A DNA stretch of 64,000 nt from Gonocerus acuteangulatus (GCA_946811695.1 OX328123.1:31151399-31215398), one strand, 5' to 3'. Positions 19,120 through 34,632 are shown, counted from the first letter of the stretch. The notes: generated by a model not told the origin, from the letters alone. A program made the numbers and translations.

Positions 19120-19620
19120 TTTTCAGGCTTAGCTTTGGCTAAATATTGATAAGTATTAAGTAAACACTAATCTCTCTTGCCTGGTCTCCTAAATCCGTTC
19201 CTGCTTTTAAACGAGACATAATCAGTTTTTATAGTGATTCGCGATAAGTATTTGGTCATTAAAAGGCTATGCCAATGGCGGAACAGAAGGGAAAGGGCAG
19301 GGAGAAATTCCCTCCCAGACCTTCGCGCATGCGCAATTTAACTCCTGGGTTTATCTGGACAGGCTATAGAATCGTCTAGTGTCGAACAATTGAGAAGCAA
19401 TAATCTATTGTTGCGCGCCAGCAAACCCTATGATCAAAGAGTGGTGAGGTGGCAAATATCAAAGCTTTTGATATTTGCCGTCCACTCTTTGATGATCGCG
19501 GCAACAGTCAGAGGAATTGATGTCTGCCGCCTCACTCTTTGATGCCGTCGCCACACGCTCATTTGAATCCGCAGGAGCAAGTGACAAACACCATCTCACT
19601 CGATCTTCCTCAATTGGCGA
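19120..19620 (+). repeat. Dispersed repeat family E, copy 1, with adjoining palindrome
   Basis: The order GCTTAGCTTTGGCTAA, ...AAACGAGACATAATCAG, GCGCATGCGCAATTT matches 50290-50540 in reverse. A palindrome (about 19431-19498) is centred on ATATCAAAGCTTTTGATAT, with arms ending in ATCAAAGAGTGG and CCACTCTTTGAT. Confidence 0.6.
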
Positions 19621-20150
19621 TTGTGAGTAAGTAGTGTAATATTATTTTGTTTTAATTCGGGTTTTTCAAAATTTCTCGCGGGTTCATATCTTACAGCGGA
19701 CTGGTTGTTGCCCGCTTATGATCTAATAGCGTTGTGATGTTTAATCTCGTTACATAAGATTTCACTAGATACCACCACGTTTTGCTGTAAATTACAGAAA
19801 TTAATAGGTATTCCCTCATTGTGTACACTTCTTATTTATTAGTTATGTTCCTCTCTATCCTTCCTAGGTGCCTTGCAGTGCAATCGAAGTAAACAACAAT
19901 ATGTTGGTTTATTGGCAGCATTTAAGTAGTAAACTATTTGATTATTTATGTAAGAGATTAGGAGTTTCTTAACCTCTACTTCTTCAGCGTAAACAGAACA
20001 TGTTTTCCGAATTAAGTTCATGAAATACTTCAAGATCAATCACAGAAAAACTGTGTCCTCGTCCCGAATTATAGGTTAACATCCAGACATTAAGTCCCTC
20101 CTACGCGTCATTACTATGGTTTGCTAAAGACTTGATTCAACAGAGTTCGG
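19621..20150. other. No recognised feature
   Basis: No gene or repeat recognised. Confidence 0.4.
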
Positions 20151-20399
20151 ATCCCCGACACCCTGCTGCTTGCTGGCTATCTATCTGCATGGATAACCCT
20201 CTGGAAATGGAGATAGGAACTAGGAGCCCTTTGAGTACGGCTGGATCTTGTCAGCCTTCTCTAGATTAAAGGCAAACACCCACCTCGTCCCCTTCCTGTC
20301 GTCTCCAGCATTTTCTGTCCAGTCTTCTTCCTACTATTTCGACTCCAAAAGAATTAACCTCTTCTTGTATCAAAGCTACTGATCTATATGCACACAAGC

Positions 20400-20660
20400 A
20401 TTATAGCGCGTTTCCTCCATAGCTTTGCAAGCTGGAATTCCTCAAGGAGAAATATTACGACCTCTTCTTTTTGCCTTCGACTTGCCTGAGGAAGATATCT
20501 TCACTCAGCTTTCGATTTGCCCAAGGTGGTTCTCAAACAAAGACCTCATACCTCAAACCCGATTTTACGAACGTCCAAGTCCTTGTTGTCCGAAGGATCA
20601 GGGGTTATGTTACCAAGGACTGCACTTACTTTGATACAAAACTTTCAAAAGACGCGCACA
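20400..20660 (+). pseudogene. Jockey-like LINE fragment, RT palm region
   Basis: The plus-strand frame LQAGIPQGEILRPLLFAF followed by LPEEDIFTQL matches the conserved (A)G(V/I)PQGS.L.PLL segment of Jockey-type reverse transcriptases. The surrounding frames are decayed. It is a separate fragment from the minus-strand Jockey remnant that starts at 20775. Confidence 0.6.
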
Positions 20661-20774
20661 AAACATAAAATTACGACCGACTAAATTGATCCTTTGATAA
20701 ATACAAACAAAAAATCAATTTAATAGGTCCAATACAAGAAACGTATTATACACATTTTTTTTTTCAAGTGAATT

Positions 20775-22345
20775 TTATAGGTTTAAAATGTCTTGATATA
20801 GTCTGTGTTTAATTCGAGCCATTTTTATTTGACCCAGTTGATAGAAGACACAACTCCTGGAGGCTGGAAGTGTTTGATGATATTTACGCATTAGCTTTTC
20901 CGTATGAGTGAAAAATGGGTCAACCTCCAATTCTCTATGGATCTGTCTGTTCCTTACGAACCAAGGAGCATTGGACACTATTCGGAGTACCTTGTGTTGA
21001 AGTGTTCCTTAAGAACCAAGGAGCATTGGACACTATTCGGAGTACCTTGTGTTGAAGTGTTCCTTACGAACCAAGGAGCATTGGACACTATTCGGAGTAC
21101 CTTGTGTTGAAGTGTTCCTTAAGAACAAAGGAGCATTGGACACTATTCGGAGTACCTTGTGTTGAAGTGTTCCTTACGAACCAAGGAGCATTGGACACTA
21201 TTCGGAGTACCTTGTGTTGAAGTGTTCCTTAAGAACCAAGGAGCATTGGACACTATTCGGAGTACCTTGTGTTGAAGTGTTCCTTACGAACCAAGGAGCA
21301 TTGGACACTATTCGGAGTACCTTGTGTTGAAGTGTTCCTTACGAACCAAGGAGCATTGGACACTATTCGGAGTACCTTGTGTTGAAGTGTTCCTTACGAA
21401 CCAAGGAGCATTGGACACTATTCGGAGTACCTTGTGTTGAAGTGTTCCTTACGAACCAAGGAGCATTGGACACTATTCGGAGTACCTTGTGTTGAAGTGT
21501 TCCTTAAGAACCAAGGAGCATTGGACACTATTCGGAGTACCTTGTGTTGAAGTGTTCCTTACGAACCAAGGAGCATTGGACACTATTCGGAGTACCTTGT
21601 GTTGAAGTGTTCCTTAAGAACAAAGGAGCATTGGACACTATTCGGAGTACCTTGTGTTGAAGTGTTCCTTACGAACCAAGGAGCATTGGACACTATTCGG
21701 AGTACCTTGTGTTGAAGTGTTCCTTAAGAACCAAGGAGCATTGGACACTATTCGGAGTACCTTGTGTTGAAGTGTTCCTTACGAACCAAGGAGCATTGGA
21801 CACTATTCGGAGTACCTTGTGTTGAAGTGTTCCTTACGAACCAAGGAGCATTGGACACTATTCGGAGTACCTTGTGTTGAAGTGTTCCTTACGAACCAAG
21901 GAGCATTGGACACTATTCGGAGTACCTTGTGTTGAAGTGTTCCTTACGAACCAAGGAGCATTGGACACTATTCGGAGTACCTTGTGTTGAAGTGTTCCTT
22001 AAGAACCAAGGAGCATTGGACACTATTCGGAGTACCTTGTGTTGAAGTGTTCCTTACGAACCAAGGAGCATTGGACACTATTCGGAGTACCTTGTGTTGA
22101 AGTGTTCCTTACGAACCAAGGAGCATTGGACACTATTCGGAGTATCTTGTATTGAAATGTTTGTTAAATGTGTGGTTCTGGCACCAAGCCAGACCGGACA
22201 TGCGTATGTTAGTATGGGTAGTATTGATGAATACAAACGCATCACTCCGACCCACACTAGTATCTGCACAAGATATCTTTACAAGATGTTGTTACAAGAT
22301 CATGTTACTCTTAATACAGGGTTACGCCTACACTAAATGGTAAAA
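20775..22345 (-). pseudogene. Jockey-like LINE C-terminus, split by a minisatellite grown from its own codons
   Basis: On the minus strand the upstream part (about 22345-22150) reads LYSSILPILTYACPVWLGAR then THLTNISIQ, the Jockey thumb segment. The downstream part (about 20978-20775) reads SNAPWFVRNRQIHRELEVDP then YHQTLPASRSCVFYQL, the Jockey C-terminus. Between them lie ~22 tandem 55-bp units whose minus-strand sequence contains the codons for LRIVSNAPWFVRN. The array is therefore an internal amplification of the LINE itself. Confidence 0.85.
20925..22150. repeat. 55-bp minisatellite inside the Jockey-like LINE
   Basis: About 22 units of GTTCCTTACGAACCAAGGAG...CCTTGTGTTGAAGT. Two main variants (CCTTACGAACC and CCTTAAGAACC) are interspersed, and a rarer AAGAACAAAGG variant occurs twice (near 21121 and 21613), hinting at block duplication of ~495 bp. 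The unit length is not divisible by three. Confidence 0.95.
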
Positions 22346-23365
22346 AAAAACCTCTCAGGGGGACATCAGAATACTTCAAACTTTACACAAAGAATCCTAT
22401 TGATTGGTTGTTGTCGCGTCCAACAAACTGGGGGTTGATCCACGCACATTGGAACACAGAAGAACTCACATTTAGCGTCATGACTGAAGTCTGAAACTAT
22501 TTTATTGAGACATTAAATTTTACATTGGTAGTAGTTTATTTTTGCTTTAATTATTTTTTTTTCATTCTATTAGTAAAAAAAAATAGTGAAGGAAAAAGTT
22601 TATGGCGTCAAACCGACGACCTGAAATAATGACGAGAAATAACTACATTTCACAATCCATGGATCACGAAAAACCGGTAGTATGCACGAATGTTCTTGTA
22701 TACAAACACACAGATGTACAAAAATATAATCCTATATTTTCTATGCTAACAGATTCTTCTTGTTTTGAAACCAAGGTCGTTTTCAGACGAGCAAAGATAC
22801 CATATTGTGTTAGTATAATCCATAGTAAGTTGGTTGTTACCTTCCAACATTACACTACCCTAATTTCGACCTAGAACTAAGGATTTCAGCCAGGATTACT
22901 TACTCCTCATCTGAAAGTTCTAGGAACGCTGAGCTCTACCGAATACAGTCTCTAAATAGTTTGACGGCCCATAAGCTTGTGAAATTGGAAATCATTCAGT
23001 GATGCGAAATTGCTTTCCGTATCTGTCCCGAAATCCCATTCCGAGCTGTACTCGTGTTTAGAGCTCGGATGGTGCTGGTTTCGATTGGATTTGAACTTCC
23101 GATGGAATCCTGTTCAGGAAATGTCTTCTGATTCCAAACTCCGCTGAATTCACAGCTTCCTAATCCATTTTCTCTTTTCCAACTTCCAATCTGAAAGGGG
23201 AAACTCGAGAAACAAGGTAAAAATTCATTATTTATATTTCTATGTAATTTATCTTCTATATTTGTCGAGGAAATACGGACACTAGACCTCTGAAGTGGTC
23301 TGGATCTATCATATAGGACCTCAAGGTATAAGGTTTTACAGCTTCTTCTAAATTCCTATAATTTG
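22346..23365. other. No recognised feature
   Basis: No repeat or gene identified. A ~90-codon open frame (22602-22874) has no family character. Confidence 0.4.
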
Positions 23366-23575
23366 GGCGTGAATGGCTCTGGCGGAGTACTCATTTAAAG
23401 TTACTGACGACATGGGTTCGAAACTCGGGCGCGAGCGGAAGCTTTCATCTTCTTGTGTAGTAATTAGAGGGTTGGATTTGTGGTTATAGATCCAGAGTAA
23501 TATCAAACGTACCCGCAAAGGGGGTAATTGAGGTAGCCGGACCTAGAATAAATATTCAACCTTTTAATGAAATTC
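23366..23575 (+). mobile_element. SINE-like tRNA-derived unit related to family B
   Basis: The head GGGCGTGAATGGCTCTGGCG...GGGTTCGAAACTCG carries A- and B-box-like elements. The body AAGCTTTCATCTTCTTGTGTAG...GGTTGGATTTG parallels the family B body. Confidence 0.55.
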
Positions 23576-23583
23576 GAGGGTAT

Positions 23584-23587
<4 letters not shown>

Positions 23588-23636
<49 letters not shown>
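23588..23636. repeat. (AT)n microsatellite
   Basis: Pure (AT)n, followed by GTATGTATATATACGTATG. Confidence 0.95.
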
Positions 23637-23643
<7 letters not shown>

Positions 23644-23974
23644 ATATACGTATGTATGCGTAATACAAAAAAAATCATGGGAAGTGTGAGTTATGAATAT
23701 TTATTTGTTTGTTCACTTTCAAGCTGCTACAAAAATGATCCGATTTTGATGCAATTTGGTAAAAAATACTCTGCCTTTTTTGAAGAATCAAGCTTTTAAC
23801 AAGTAAAATACACCCTTGGAAACATTGTATTTAGGCTAATATTCGCGCGAGCAAAATTGTAGCACTTAATTTTTTGCTTTCATAGGCATGTAAATCTTTT
23901 CAGAGGTTTTCTAAAGTTTTCAAAAAAAGTGGATGAAACTAGTTATCCCAAAGAATTTTCGGTTTCAATATTCA

Positions 23975-24065
23975 AGAAAGTCCGTCTCGCAGGACTGCAT
24001 CATCTTAGCGCGGTTCCGTTCATATCCCTAGTCTAATTTGGAAAGATTAAAATAGAAGCAGTTAT
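23975..24065 (+). repeat. Dispersed motif family Z
   Basis: TCTCGCAGGACTGCATCATC, TTAGCGCGGTTCCGTTCATA and TCCCTAGT recur near 35868-35960, 51278-51470 and 52636-52915, and in reverse near 60800-60860. Non-coding. Confidence 0.6.
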
Positions 24066-24234
24066 TATTTTGGTTCCACCAGTCTTTTTTTTAAAATTAA
24101 TTATTATAATGGCGTGTCAACCCTTAAGGTCACTAACGCCATTCCTGTGAGTAGTAAAGTCTTGAAAGGTCATGATTTACAATCTTACCTGGAAGGGTCC
24201 GCTACACTAGAAACAGACCCGCTAGTGACAAGGT

Positions 24235-27511
<3,277 letters not shown>

Positions 27512-27607
27512 TTTGAAGTTGAAAACTTTTCCAGACCTTAGGGATACACACAAACTAACGTATTTAAATTTTGGTCACGTTTGACGTAAAGGTTCGGGAC
27601 TTCTGTA

Positions 27608-27710
27608 TGCCGGGCTATGTTCAGGTTACCATCCTTTTATAATTCCAACAGCACGTGGTCGGTCACCCATTCAGGTTCTGACTCAACGTGGCTAGGGCCG
27701 TTAGCCCAAA
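27608..27710 (-). mobile_element. 5S rRNA-derived SINE, copy 3 (internally deleted)
   Basis: Minus strand: GGGCTAACGGCCCTAGCCAC, GTTGA, then directly GTCAGAACCTGAATGGGTGA and CCACGTGCTGTTGG. The A-box/intermediate region present in copies 1 and 2 is missing, and the shared tail is lost. Confidence 0.8.
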
Positions 27711-27869
27711 ACGTGTTTGGCAAAAAGTGGGGAGAAAAGGTGAGATGGGTATATGATGTTAATGTACGGACTATTTTCGGCTAGGAAATCATGAGGAATT
27801 CCTAGGTGGTCTCGTAATCTGCAGTCAATAATTAATTGATTAACTGTAAATTTATTTATATATTATGAA

Positions 27870-28006
27870 GTAATAATAACTTTTAGCACTTTCCTCCGAA
27901 GGAAAGTAGCTATTGAGGTTGGACTCATGACGGAATTTTTGAAAAATTTCTTCAAATCTTTATCGATCCTACCTAGTAGACACCGAAAATGACCCCCGTT
28001 AAAATG

Positions 28007-28071
<65 letters not shown>

Positions 28072-28800
28072 CTGTTAACACGTTAGCGGCCAGAGTTTTT
28101 GTTTTTTCGTCACGAAACTTGGTATATAGCATTCAATTAGCAAACGATTGAACGAGTTCGTTAACCACCAAAGTTGGTCCACCGGAAGGGGGGGTTTACC
28201 CCGAACCCAAAACACTAATTTGACTATGTCTGCCGTAATATTTCTTATATTTCAACGAAACTGGGTATTCGTAGTGGTAATATAGAGAGAAAAGTGAGAT
28301 ATAAACATGAACTAAATCGGTTCATTAGAAGGGGGGATTTACTCCGGACCCACAATACCAATTCGCCACTACCGGCCGTGATTTTTGGTATATTTTGACG
28401 AAACTCGGTATTCGTAGTGGTAATCTACAGGTGAATATGTGTTGTAAAAAAAAACTAAATCGGTTCATTAGGAGGGTGAGAGGGGGGGGGGGGGGGTTAC
28501 TCCGGACCCACAATACCAATTCGCCACTACCAGCCGTGATTTTAGGTATAATTCGACGAAACTCGGTATTCGTAGTGGTAATCTACAGGTAAATATGTGT
28601 TGTAAAAATAAACTAAATCGGTTCATTAGAAGGGGGGGTTTACTCCGGACCCAAATTCCTAATATACTCATACCTGTCGTAATTTCTGCTGTATTGTAAC
28701 GAAACGTGGTATACGTCGTGGGTAACTCACGAGAAAGAAGTGTTGTAAAAATGAGCTGAATCGGTCAATCGGAAAGCGGGGGTTTAATTTGTAATATATT
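27870..28800 (+). repeat. Dispersed repeat family Y, main copy
   Basis: The left end carries a small hairpin TTTCCTCCGAAGGAAA (27890-27905), followed by GACTCATGACGG and TTTATCGATCCTACC. An (AT)n tract (28016-28067) comes next. Then four to five ~115-145-bp tandem units each contain ACGAAACTCGGTATTCGTAG, TAAATCGGTTCATTAG and GGTTTACTCCGGACCC. The G-run at 28482-28496 is expanded. Partial copies lie at 32715-32798, 35240-35600, 44810-44940, 54355-55050 and 60236-60390. Confidence 0.8.
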
Positions 28801-29208
28801 TCAATAGAAAAGCCCGCCAGACGTAGGTTCACGAAGCCGCCGCAAGGAGCGCTTTCTACCACTAGAGTGACTGTATCCTGTTCCTGCGTTAGATCAAAAT
28901 ACGATAATATGAGGTTTTTTGTATTTATTACGTAGTGTAATATGAGTAAACATAACTCTGGAAGCAAATTAATAATTGATCAGTTACTCATTACAAATTT
29001 AAAAGAGAACTATTCATGTTTTTATTTTATTTATGTAGGATATTTTAAGCAAATTGTTTTGGAAAGCAGTCTACACTACCCAAATTCTGAGGAAAGTGCT
29101 TAGTTATGCAGCTCCTGCATGACGGACTTTTTGTAAAATGAGGCGTGCCATTTCTTGTGAAAACGTATCCCTACGCCGGTATCAACCTCCCTAGGCAATT
29201 CCGCTATG
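28801..29208. other. Low-information stretch
   Basis: A segment near 28800-28915 (AGCCGCCGCAAGGAGC...ACTGTATCCTG) may be the distal part of family Y. The rest is unrecognised. Confidence 0.35.
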
Positions 29209-30120
29209 AATGAATGAATGAATGAAAAAAAAACTTTATTCTGGGACTTCGTCCCATAAGAATAAAAATAAGTACAAAATAAACAATAAACAAATTTAAC
29301 CTAAAAATATAAATATGAATAAAGAAAAACAAAAGTATAAAAGAACAAAACAAAAAAAGCAACTAATACAAATATTATATGTGAAGCCTTAAATAATAAA
29401 ATGAAATATAAGTAAATATGTACATTCATTGGAATGGGGCAATGATGATACAATGATCAGAGGGGGATGGGAATAAAATTAAAGAGTTTAAATAAACAAA
29501 TAAATATTAAAAAGTTGAATAAATATTAAAGGAATGGGGGCTATAAAAAGATATAAACTAGGAAAATGCATAAACACGAGAAAAAAACAGCAATATAATT
29601 TACAAAGGTAATCAGGTCTTCCTGGTGGTGAAATTTTAAGAAGCGTCTTCCTGGGAGGATAGGAGAAAAGCAAAGAGGCGGGATTTAAAGACAGGTAAGG
29701 AAGGAGAGTGTCGAATGGAAAGAGGGATAGAGTTCCAGAAGGAGGAGGCTCGGGAGATGAAGGAACGGTCGAAGAAGGCTGTTTTATGAGTGGGAGGATA
29801 GAGATCGGAGGGACGGGAGCGGGTACCACGGGAATGGACAGCCGATTTAAACTGCAGGAGGTTGTAAATATAGGAAGGAGATTTGGAAGAAATGGTTTGG
29901 TAAAGGAAGGAACCTAGAAAATATTGTCGTCGAATTGATGGAAATAGCCACTTCAACTCGGAATACCGGTGTGAAATATGGGCATCCCTGGGGGTATCGA
30001 GGATAAATCTGAGAAAACTGTTCATTAATCGCTTAAGACGAACCTCAAGCTCCCCAGTGAGCCCTCCATAAACCAGGCAACCATAGTCGAAGTGGGGGAC
30101 TATGATGGAAAGTCTTGCAG
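29209..30120 (-). pseudogene. CR1-like LINE 3' fragment, copy 1
   Basis: The minus strand encodes FDYGCLVYGGLTGELE, LRFILDTPRDAHISHRYSEL and FFDRSFISRASSFWNSIPLS, the C-terminus of a CR1-type polymerase. The 3' UTR has TGGGACGAAGTCCCAGAATA and ends in a (TTCA)n microsatellite (29209-29224 on plus). The related element at 41513-43425 ends the same way. Short 3' tandem repeats are typical of CR1-type LINEs. Confidence 0.82.
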
Positions 30121-30204
30121 AATTGCTTTTTATAGCCCCTTTACTTAAGCCAGTATGAATCCTTCAAACTTAGCAATAATAAAAGGTAATAATATTACCC
30201 ACAT

Positions 30205-31880
30205 ACTAGAGATGGCCGATCTCAATGGATATTTTAAAAGATCGATATTTAATAGGATAAATTGATTTTTTGAATCGATCTCCAAGGGCCGATCTTTTAA
30301 AGAACCGATCAATTTAGAATGCCGTAAAATAAGTGTATTTCTTTTCTTTTAATTTCAAATACTTAATCTCACCTCTAGTTAATCATTCAAATTTCTATTA
30401 TTTAACCAAAGAACAAATTTACAGAACAGTGTCCTATGTCCAGTAACAGACTTTAATACAACAATAACATTATACAACCACTCAATACCTTCCATTTCGC
30501 CAAGAGAGAAGGTAAATAATAAAAACATGATTTCAAACTCTCCTCGTAAATTTTATATAACCATTTTTCTCTATTATTATCATTTTATTCTATTTTTTTC
30601 TCGTTTGATAAACATATAATCGTAATGATATCCATATATTTTAATATGATGTATTGGTTTCATTCTATATTATTTTTGATGAAAAATCGTCTTAAATATT
30701 TTTACTAGTAGGTTACAGGTATAGTTTTCATATTATCAAGTATTCAAATCGACTTAACCCTTTCCGTACCGTGGACTGCTCCAGCAGTCGGGAGCGGTCG
30801 GGACCCACATACCGTGGACTTGTGTAGAAGTCGAAAGAAGACAGGACCCACGTACCGTGGACTTGTACAGCAGTCGAGAACTTGGCGTATCTCTCGCATT
30901 CTTTGTCTTCTAATTTCTCGACTCCAGAGCTATCTAGCGTAATGGTAGTGTATTTACTACTTAGTATTCCTGCCTATTACTAGATGGCATTTGAATGAAG
31001 TTTTTGGTAGTTTTTAGTCTAATTAGAACTCGTTGTCTTCTCCGCACATTTATCCTGTCAACCCACGTCAAATTACCGTTTGTTTTTATACTTCTGTACA
31101 TTCTCAACAACTTGTTTTTGCCAAATCAGTTAACTTTTAGTCCTGAAGTTAAGATCTTATATTCGTGTTTTGTTAAATTTATAAAAACTATTTTTTTAAT
31201 AGCGTGTCCTTCATTTTTAAAAAAATATTTAATAGTTAATTAAAATGTTTAATATATTACATATTTAATTAAATAATTCATTAAATTAACTGTAAATATT
31301 TATAATTATGCTTTTGTTTTTGTAACTAAATTTTATACATAAAAAAAAATTTAACTCCGCCGGTGTACAAAGTCTCGGATCAAAAATGAAGACGGAAAAT
31401 TTATTTGCCGTAGTTATTGAGTATTTAATTCCCTTGCTAATTATTCATAAAAAAAGGGCAAATGGTAAAAAACTTCTTTTTTTTTAACTCGTATATAATA
31501 TAGCTTTTTTATTACTTATTTTTAAAGAAAGTTATTCAACTTAAAATAATTATTGAAACGCCAAACTAATTGAAAATAAATAAAAATTAATAATCATTGT
31601 AACCAAAATAAAAATAAAAATTATAAAAGACGAGTTTTACTACGGCGAGGAGATCGCTGAAAGTCGAGGCGCTGTGACCGAGAGTGGGAAAAGTATCCCG
31701 TACAGGGGGACCAATGCTGGCTGCCAAGTATCCCTTACAGCAGAACACATCTCTTCGCGGCTCGTTGCGTACGGAAAGGGTTAATTTGGTCGATTCGTAG
31801 TATTGATGGGCTTTACTCGAATGAATCGATTCGAATCGAAACGAAATATGAATTTCGTAGGTAATTGTAAGTTTTTTTTG
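30205..31880 (+). mobile_element. hAT-like MITE, copy 1, interrupted by a TTAA element
   Basis: It starts near CTAGAGATGGCCGATCTC and proceeds through GATCGATATTTAATAGG, GCCGTAAAATAAGTG, AACAGTGTCCTATGTCC and TTTTTCTCTATTATTATC. After the nested element (30754-31784) the sequence resumes with TTTGGTCGATTCG...ATTCGAATCGAAACG. The order matches copy 2 at 32807-34974, which lacks this insertion. The right end is lost at the 5S SINE fragment. Non-coding. Confidence 0.8.
30754..31784. mobile_element. TTAA-flanked piggyBac-like MITE nested in the hAT-like MITE
   Basis: The ends TTAACCCTTTCCGTACCG and CGTACGGAAAGGGTTAA are inverted over ~16 bases with TTAA at both borders. Subterminal triplicate motifs of ACCGTGGACT with CAGCAGTCG-type text occur at ~30768-30870. 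Removing it and one TTAA rejoins the host element as seen in the uninterrupted copy 2. Confidence 0.9.
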
Positions 31881-31978
31881 AGCGTGTTTAACGGCCTACC
31901 AACGATTGGGCTATTTACGCCGCGCTATCATTAGGTTGGCACCCTTTTATTACGTCAACAGCAAGTGGTCGGTCATCA
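31880..31978 (-). mobile_element. 5S rRNA-derived SINE, copy 4 (head truncated)
   Basis: Minus strand: ATGACCGACCACTTGCTGTT, AATAAAAGGGTGCCAACC, then the tail GCGTAAATAGCCCAATCG...GGCCGTTAA. The 5' half of the 5S head is missing. Confidence 0.75.
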
Positions 31979-32298
31979 ATTAAAAAAATTAATCTTTATT
32001 GAAATCTATCTATTTGAGAAGAAGTAGCATTGCATTTCAATGACTACTCGTCTCTATCCCAAAAGCATACTGACAATATTTCAGCTATGACCATTTGATT
32101 CAAGGTTTTTAGCAAAAATAAACAGTAGTATTCAGAGTTTACTGTTTTACATTAAAACATAATATAATAATTATATACAATTTTAGATAAATCTCACTTC
32201 CTGTTTGCATATTATAAATCTAAGGAGTAGCTTCTTAAGATGATATTTATTTCTCCCACCAAATTATTAAAATAAATCTTAATTTTCCCTGGAAGTAC
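31979..32298. other. Intron sequence next to the minus-strand exon
   Basis: AT-rich; nothing recognised. Confidence 0.5.
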
Positions 32299-32406
32299 CT
32301 GTTTCCTGTTGTACGAATCCTCTTCGTGCTGAAGATACTGTCCTTTAATCAGCTCAATATCCCGCTTGATCTCTTCTAGATAGTTAATGGCATCTTCTCG
32401 GCTAAG
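32299..32406 (-). CDS. Internal exon of the unidentified minus-strand gene
   Basis: Acceptor TATATTGCAG and donor GTACTT bound exactly 36 codons, phase 0 at both ends: LSREDAINYLEEIKRDIELI then KGQYLQHEEDSYNRKQ. The text is strongly helical and acidic, typical of a real protein, and unlike any nearby transposon frame. Phases match the exon at 51013-51159 on one side and 2669-2759 on the other. Function unrecognised. Confidence 0.72.
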
Positions 32407-32604
32407 CTGCAATATAAAGAATACAATTAAATAATGCAGATAACATTCAAAATAGCAGTGTTAATTAATTAAATTAATGAACTAAGTTAAATAATGAAGG
32501 TATTAGATTAAAAAGAAATCTCTGTAAAAGGCAGCAGCTGCATGAAGTATAAAAGAGCGTATGTTTCTATGTACACTTTTTTTATGTTATAACCAGATCA
32601 ATAG

Positions 32605-32798
32605 TTTTGTTTTAATATTAACATCTCTTTATAAATGATATTTATTTGGGCCGAGTTATCTACAGGTAACTACTCCTTTCTTGCCAGAATAGGGATGTTG
32701 CGGTTTCTTTTAGCACTTTCCGATGGATTATGCTAAAAGGATGTACTGAGGTTGCAGTCATAAAAGAAGTTCTGAAAAATGCCTCCAAATCTTCATAG
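32605..32798 (-). repeat. SINE family C tail fragment and family Y fragment
   Basis: About 32605-32705 resembles the tail of family C (GGGCCGAGTTATCTACAGGT...CCAGAATAGGGATG). About 32712-32798 matches the left end of family Y in decayed form (GAGGTTGCAGTCAT...TCCAAATCTTCATAGG). Confidence 0.5.
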
Positions 32799-34557
32799 GT
32801 TCTAACCAATGAAGAATCGATCTTTTTAACACGATATATCGATCTTTTGAATCGATCTCAAAGGGACGATCTTTTTAAAACAATCTATCTATTTAGAATA
32901 CCGTAAAATAATATTTTTTTTTTCAAATATTCCAATACTTAATCTCACCTCTTGTTACTCAATCTCATTTCTATTATTTAACGGAAGAAATAAGTTACAT
33001 AACAGTGTCCTATATCCAGTATGAGACTTTTAATACAACAATAACTATGGACAACAATAACTATGGACTATTTCTCCAACTAGAGGGAAAAAGGTATTAT
33101 AATAAACAATAGCTATGGACAACAATAACTATGGACTATTTCTCCAACTAGAGGGAAAAAGGTATTATAATAAAAAATAACTATGGACAACAATAACTAT
33201 GGACTATTTTTCCAACTAGAGGGAAAAAGGTATTATAATAAACAATAACTATGGACTATTTCTCCAACTAGAGGGAAAAAGGTATTATAATAAACAATAC
33301 CTATGGACAACAATAACTATGGACTATTTCTCCAACTAGAGGGAAAAAGGTATTATAATAAACATTACCTATGGACAACAATAACTATGGACTATTTCTC
33401 CATTTAGAGGGAAAAAGGTATTATAATAAACAATAACTATGGACAAAAATAACTATGGACTATTTCTCCAACTAGAGGGAAAAAGGTATTATAATAAAAA
33501 ATAACTATGGACAACAATAACTATGGACTATTTTTCCAACTAGAGGGAAAAAGGTATTATAATAAACAATAACTATGGACTATTTCTCCAACTAGAGGGA
33601 AAAAGGTATTATAATAAACAATACCTATGGACAACAATAACTATGGACTATTTCTCCAACTAGAGGGAAAAAGGTATTATAATAAACATTACCTATGGAC
33701 AACAATAACTATGGACTATTTCTCCATTTAGAGGGAAAAAGGTATTATAATAAACAATAACTATGGACAAAAATAACTATGGACTATTTCTCCAACTAGA
33801 GGGAAAAAGGTATTATAATAAACAATAACTATGGACAACAATAACTATGGACAACAATAACTATGGACTATTTCTCCAACTAGAGGGAAAAAGGTATTAT
33901 AATAAACAATAACTATGGACAACAATAACTATGGACAAAAATAACTATGGACTATTTCTCCAACTAGAGGGAAAAAGGTATTATAATAAACAATACCTAT
34001 GGACAACAATAACTATGGACTATGTCTCCATTTAGAGGGAAAAAGGTATTATAATAAAAAAATAGAATAAAATAATAATAATAATAGAGAAAAATAGGTA
34101 TAGAGCACAGTTTGATACTACTTGTTTATTATAATACCTTTTTCCGTCTAGTTGGAGAAATAGTCCATAGTTATTTTTGTCCATAGTTATTGTTTATTAT
34201 AATAAATTTTTCCCTCTAAATGGAGAAATAGTCCATAGTTATTGTTGTCCATAGGTATTGTTTATTATAATACCTTTTTCCCTCTAGTTGGAGAAATAGT
34301 CCATAGTTATTATTTCTCCAACTAGAGGGAAAAAGGTATTATAATAAACAATACCTATGGACTACAATAACTATGGACTATTTCTGCATTTAGAGGGAAA
34401 AAGGTATTATAATAAACAATAACTATGGACAAAAATAACTATGGACTATTTCTCCAACTAGACGGAAAAAGGTATTATAATAAACAAGTAGTATCAAACT
34501 GTGCTCTATACCTATTTTTCTCTATTATTATTATTTTATTCTATTTTTTTCACTTGA

Positions 34558-34632
<75 letters not shown>

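Noticed and set aside
20925..22150. CRISPR-like array of regular repeats
   Set aside because: Units are contiguous with no unique spacers, the context is eukaryotic, and the repeat derives from LINE codons.
29488..29829. Pro/Ser-rich minus-strand frame
   Set aside because: Out-of-frame shadow of the CR1-like polymerase remnant and its 3' UTR.
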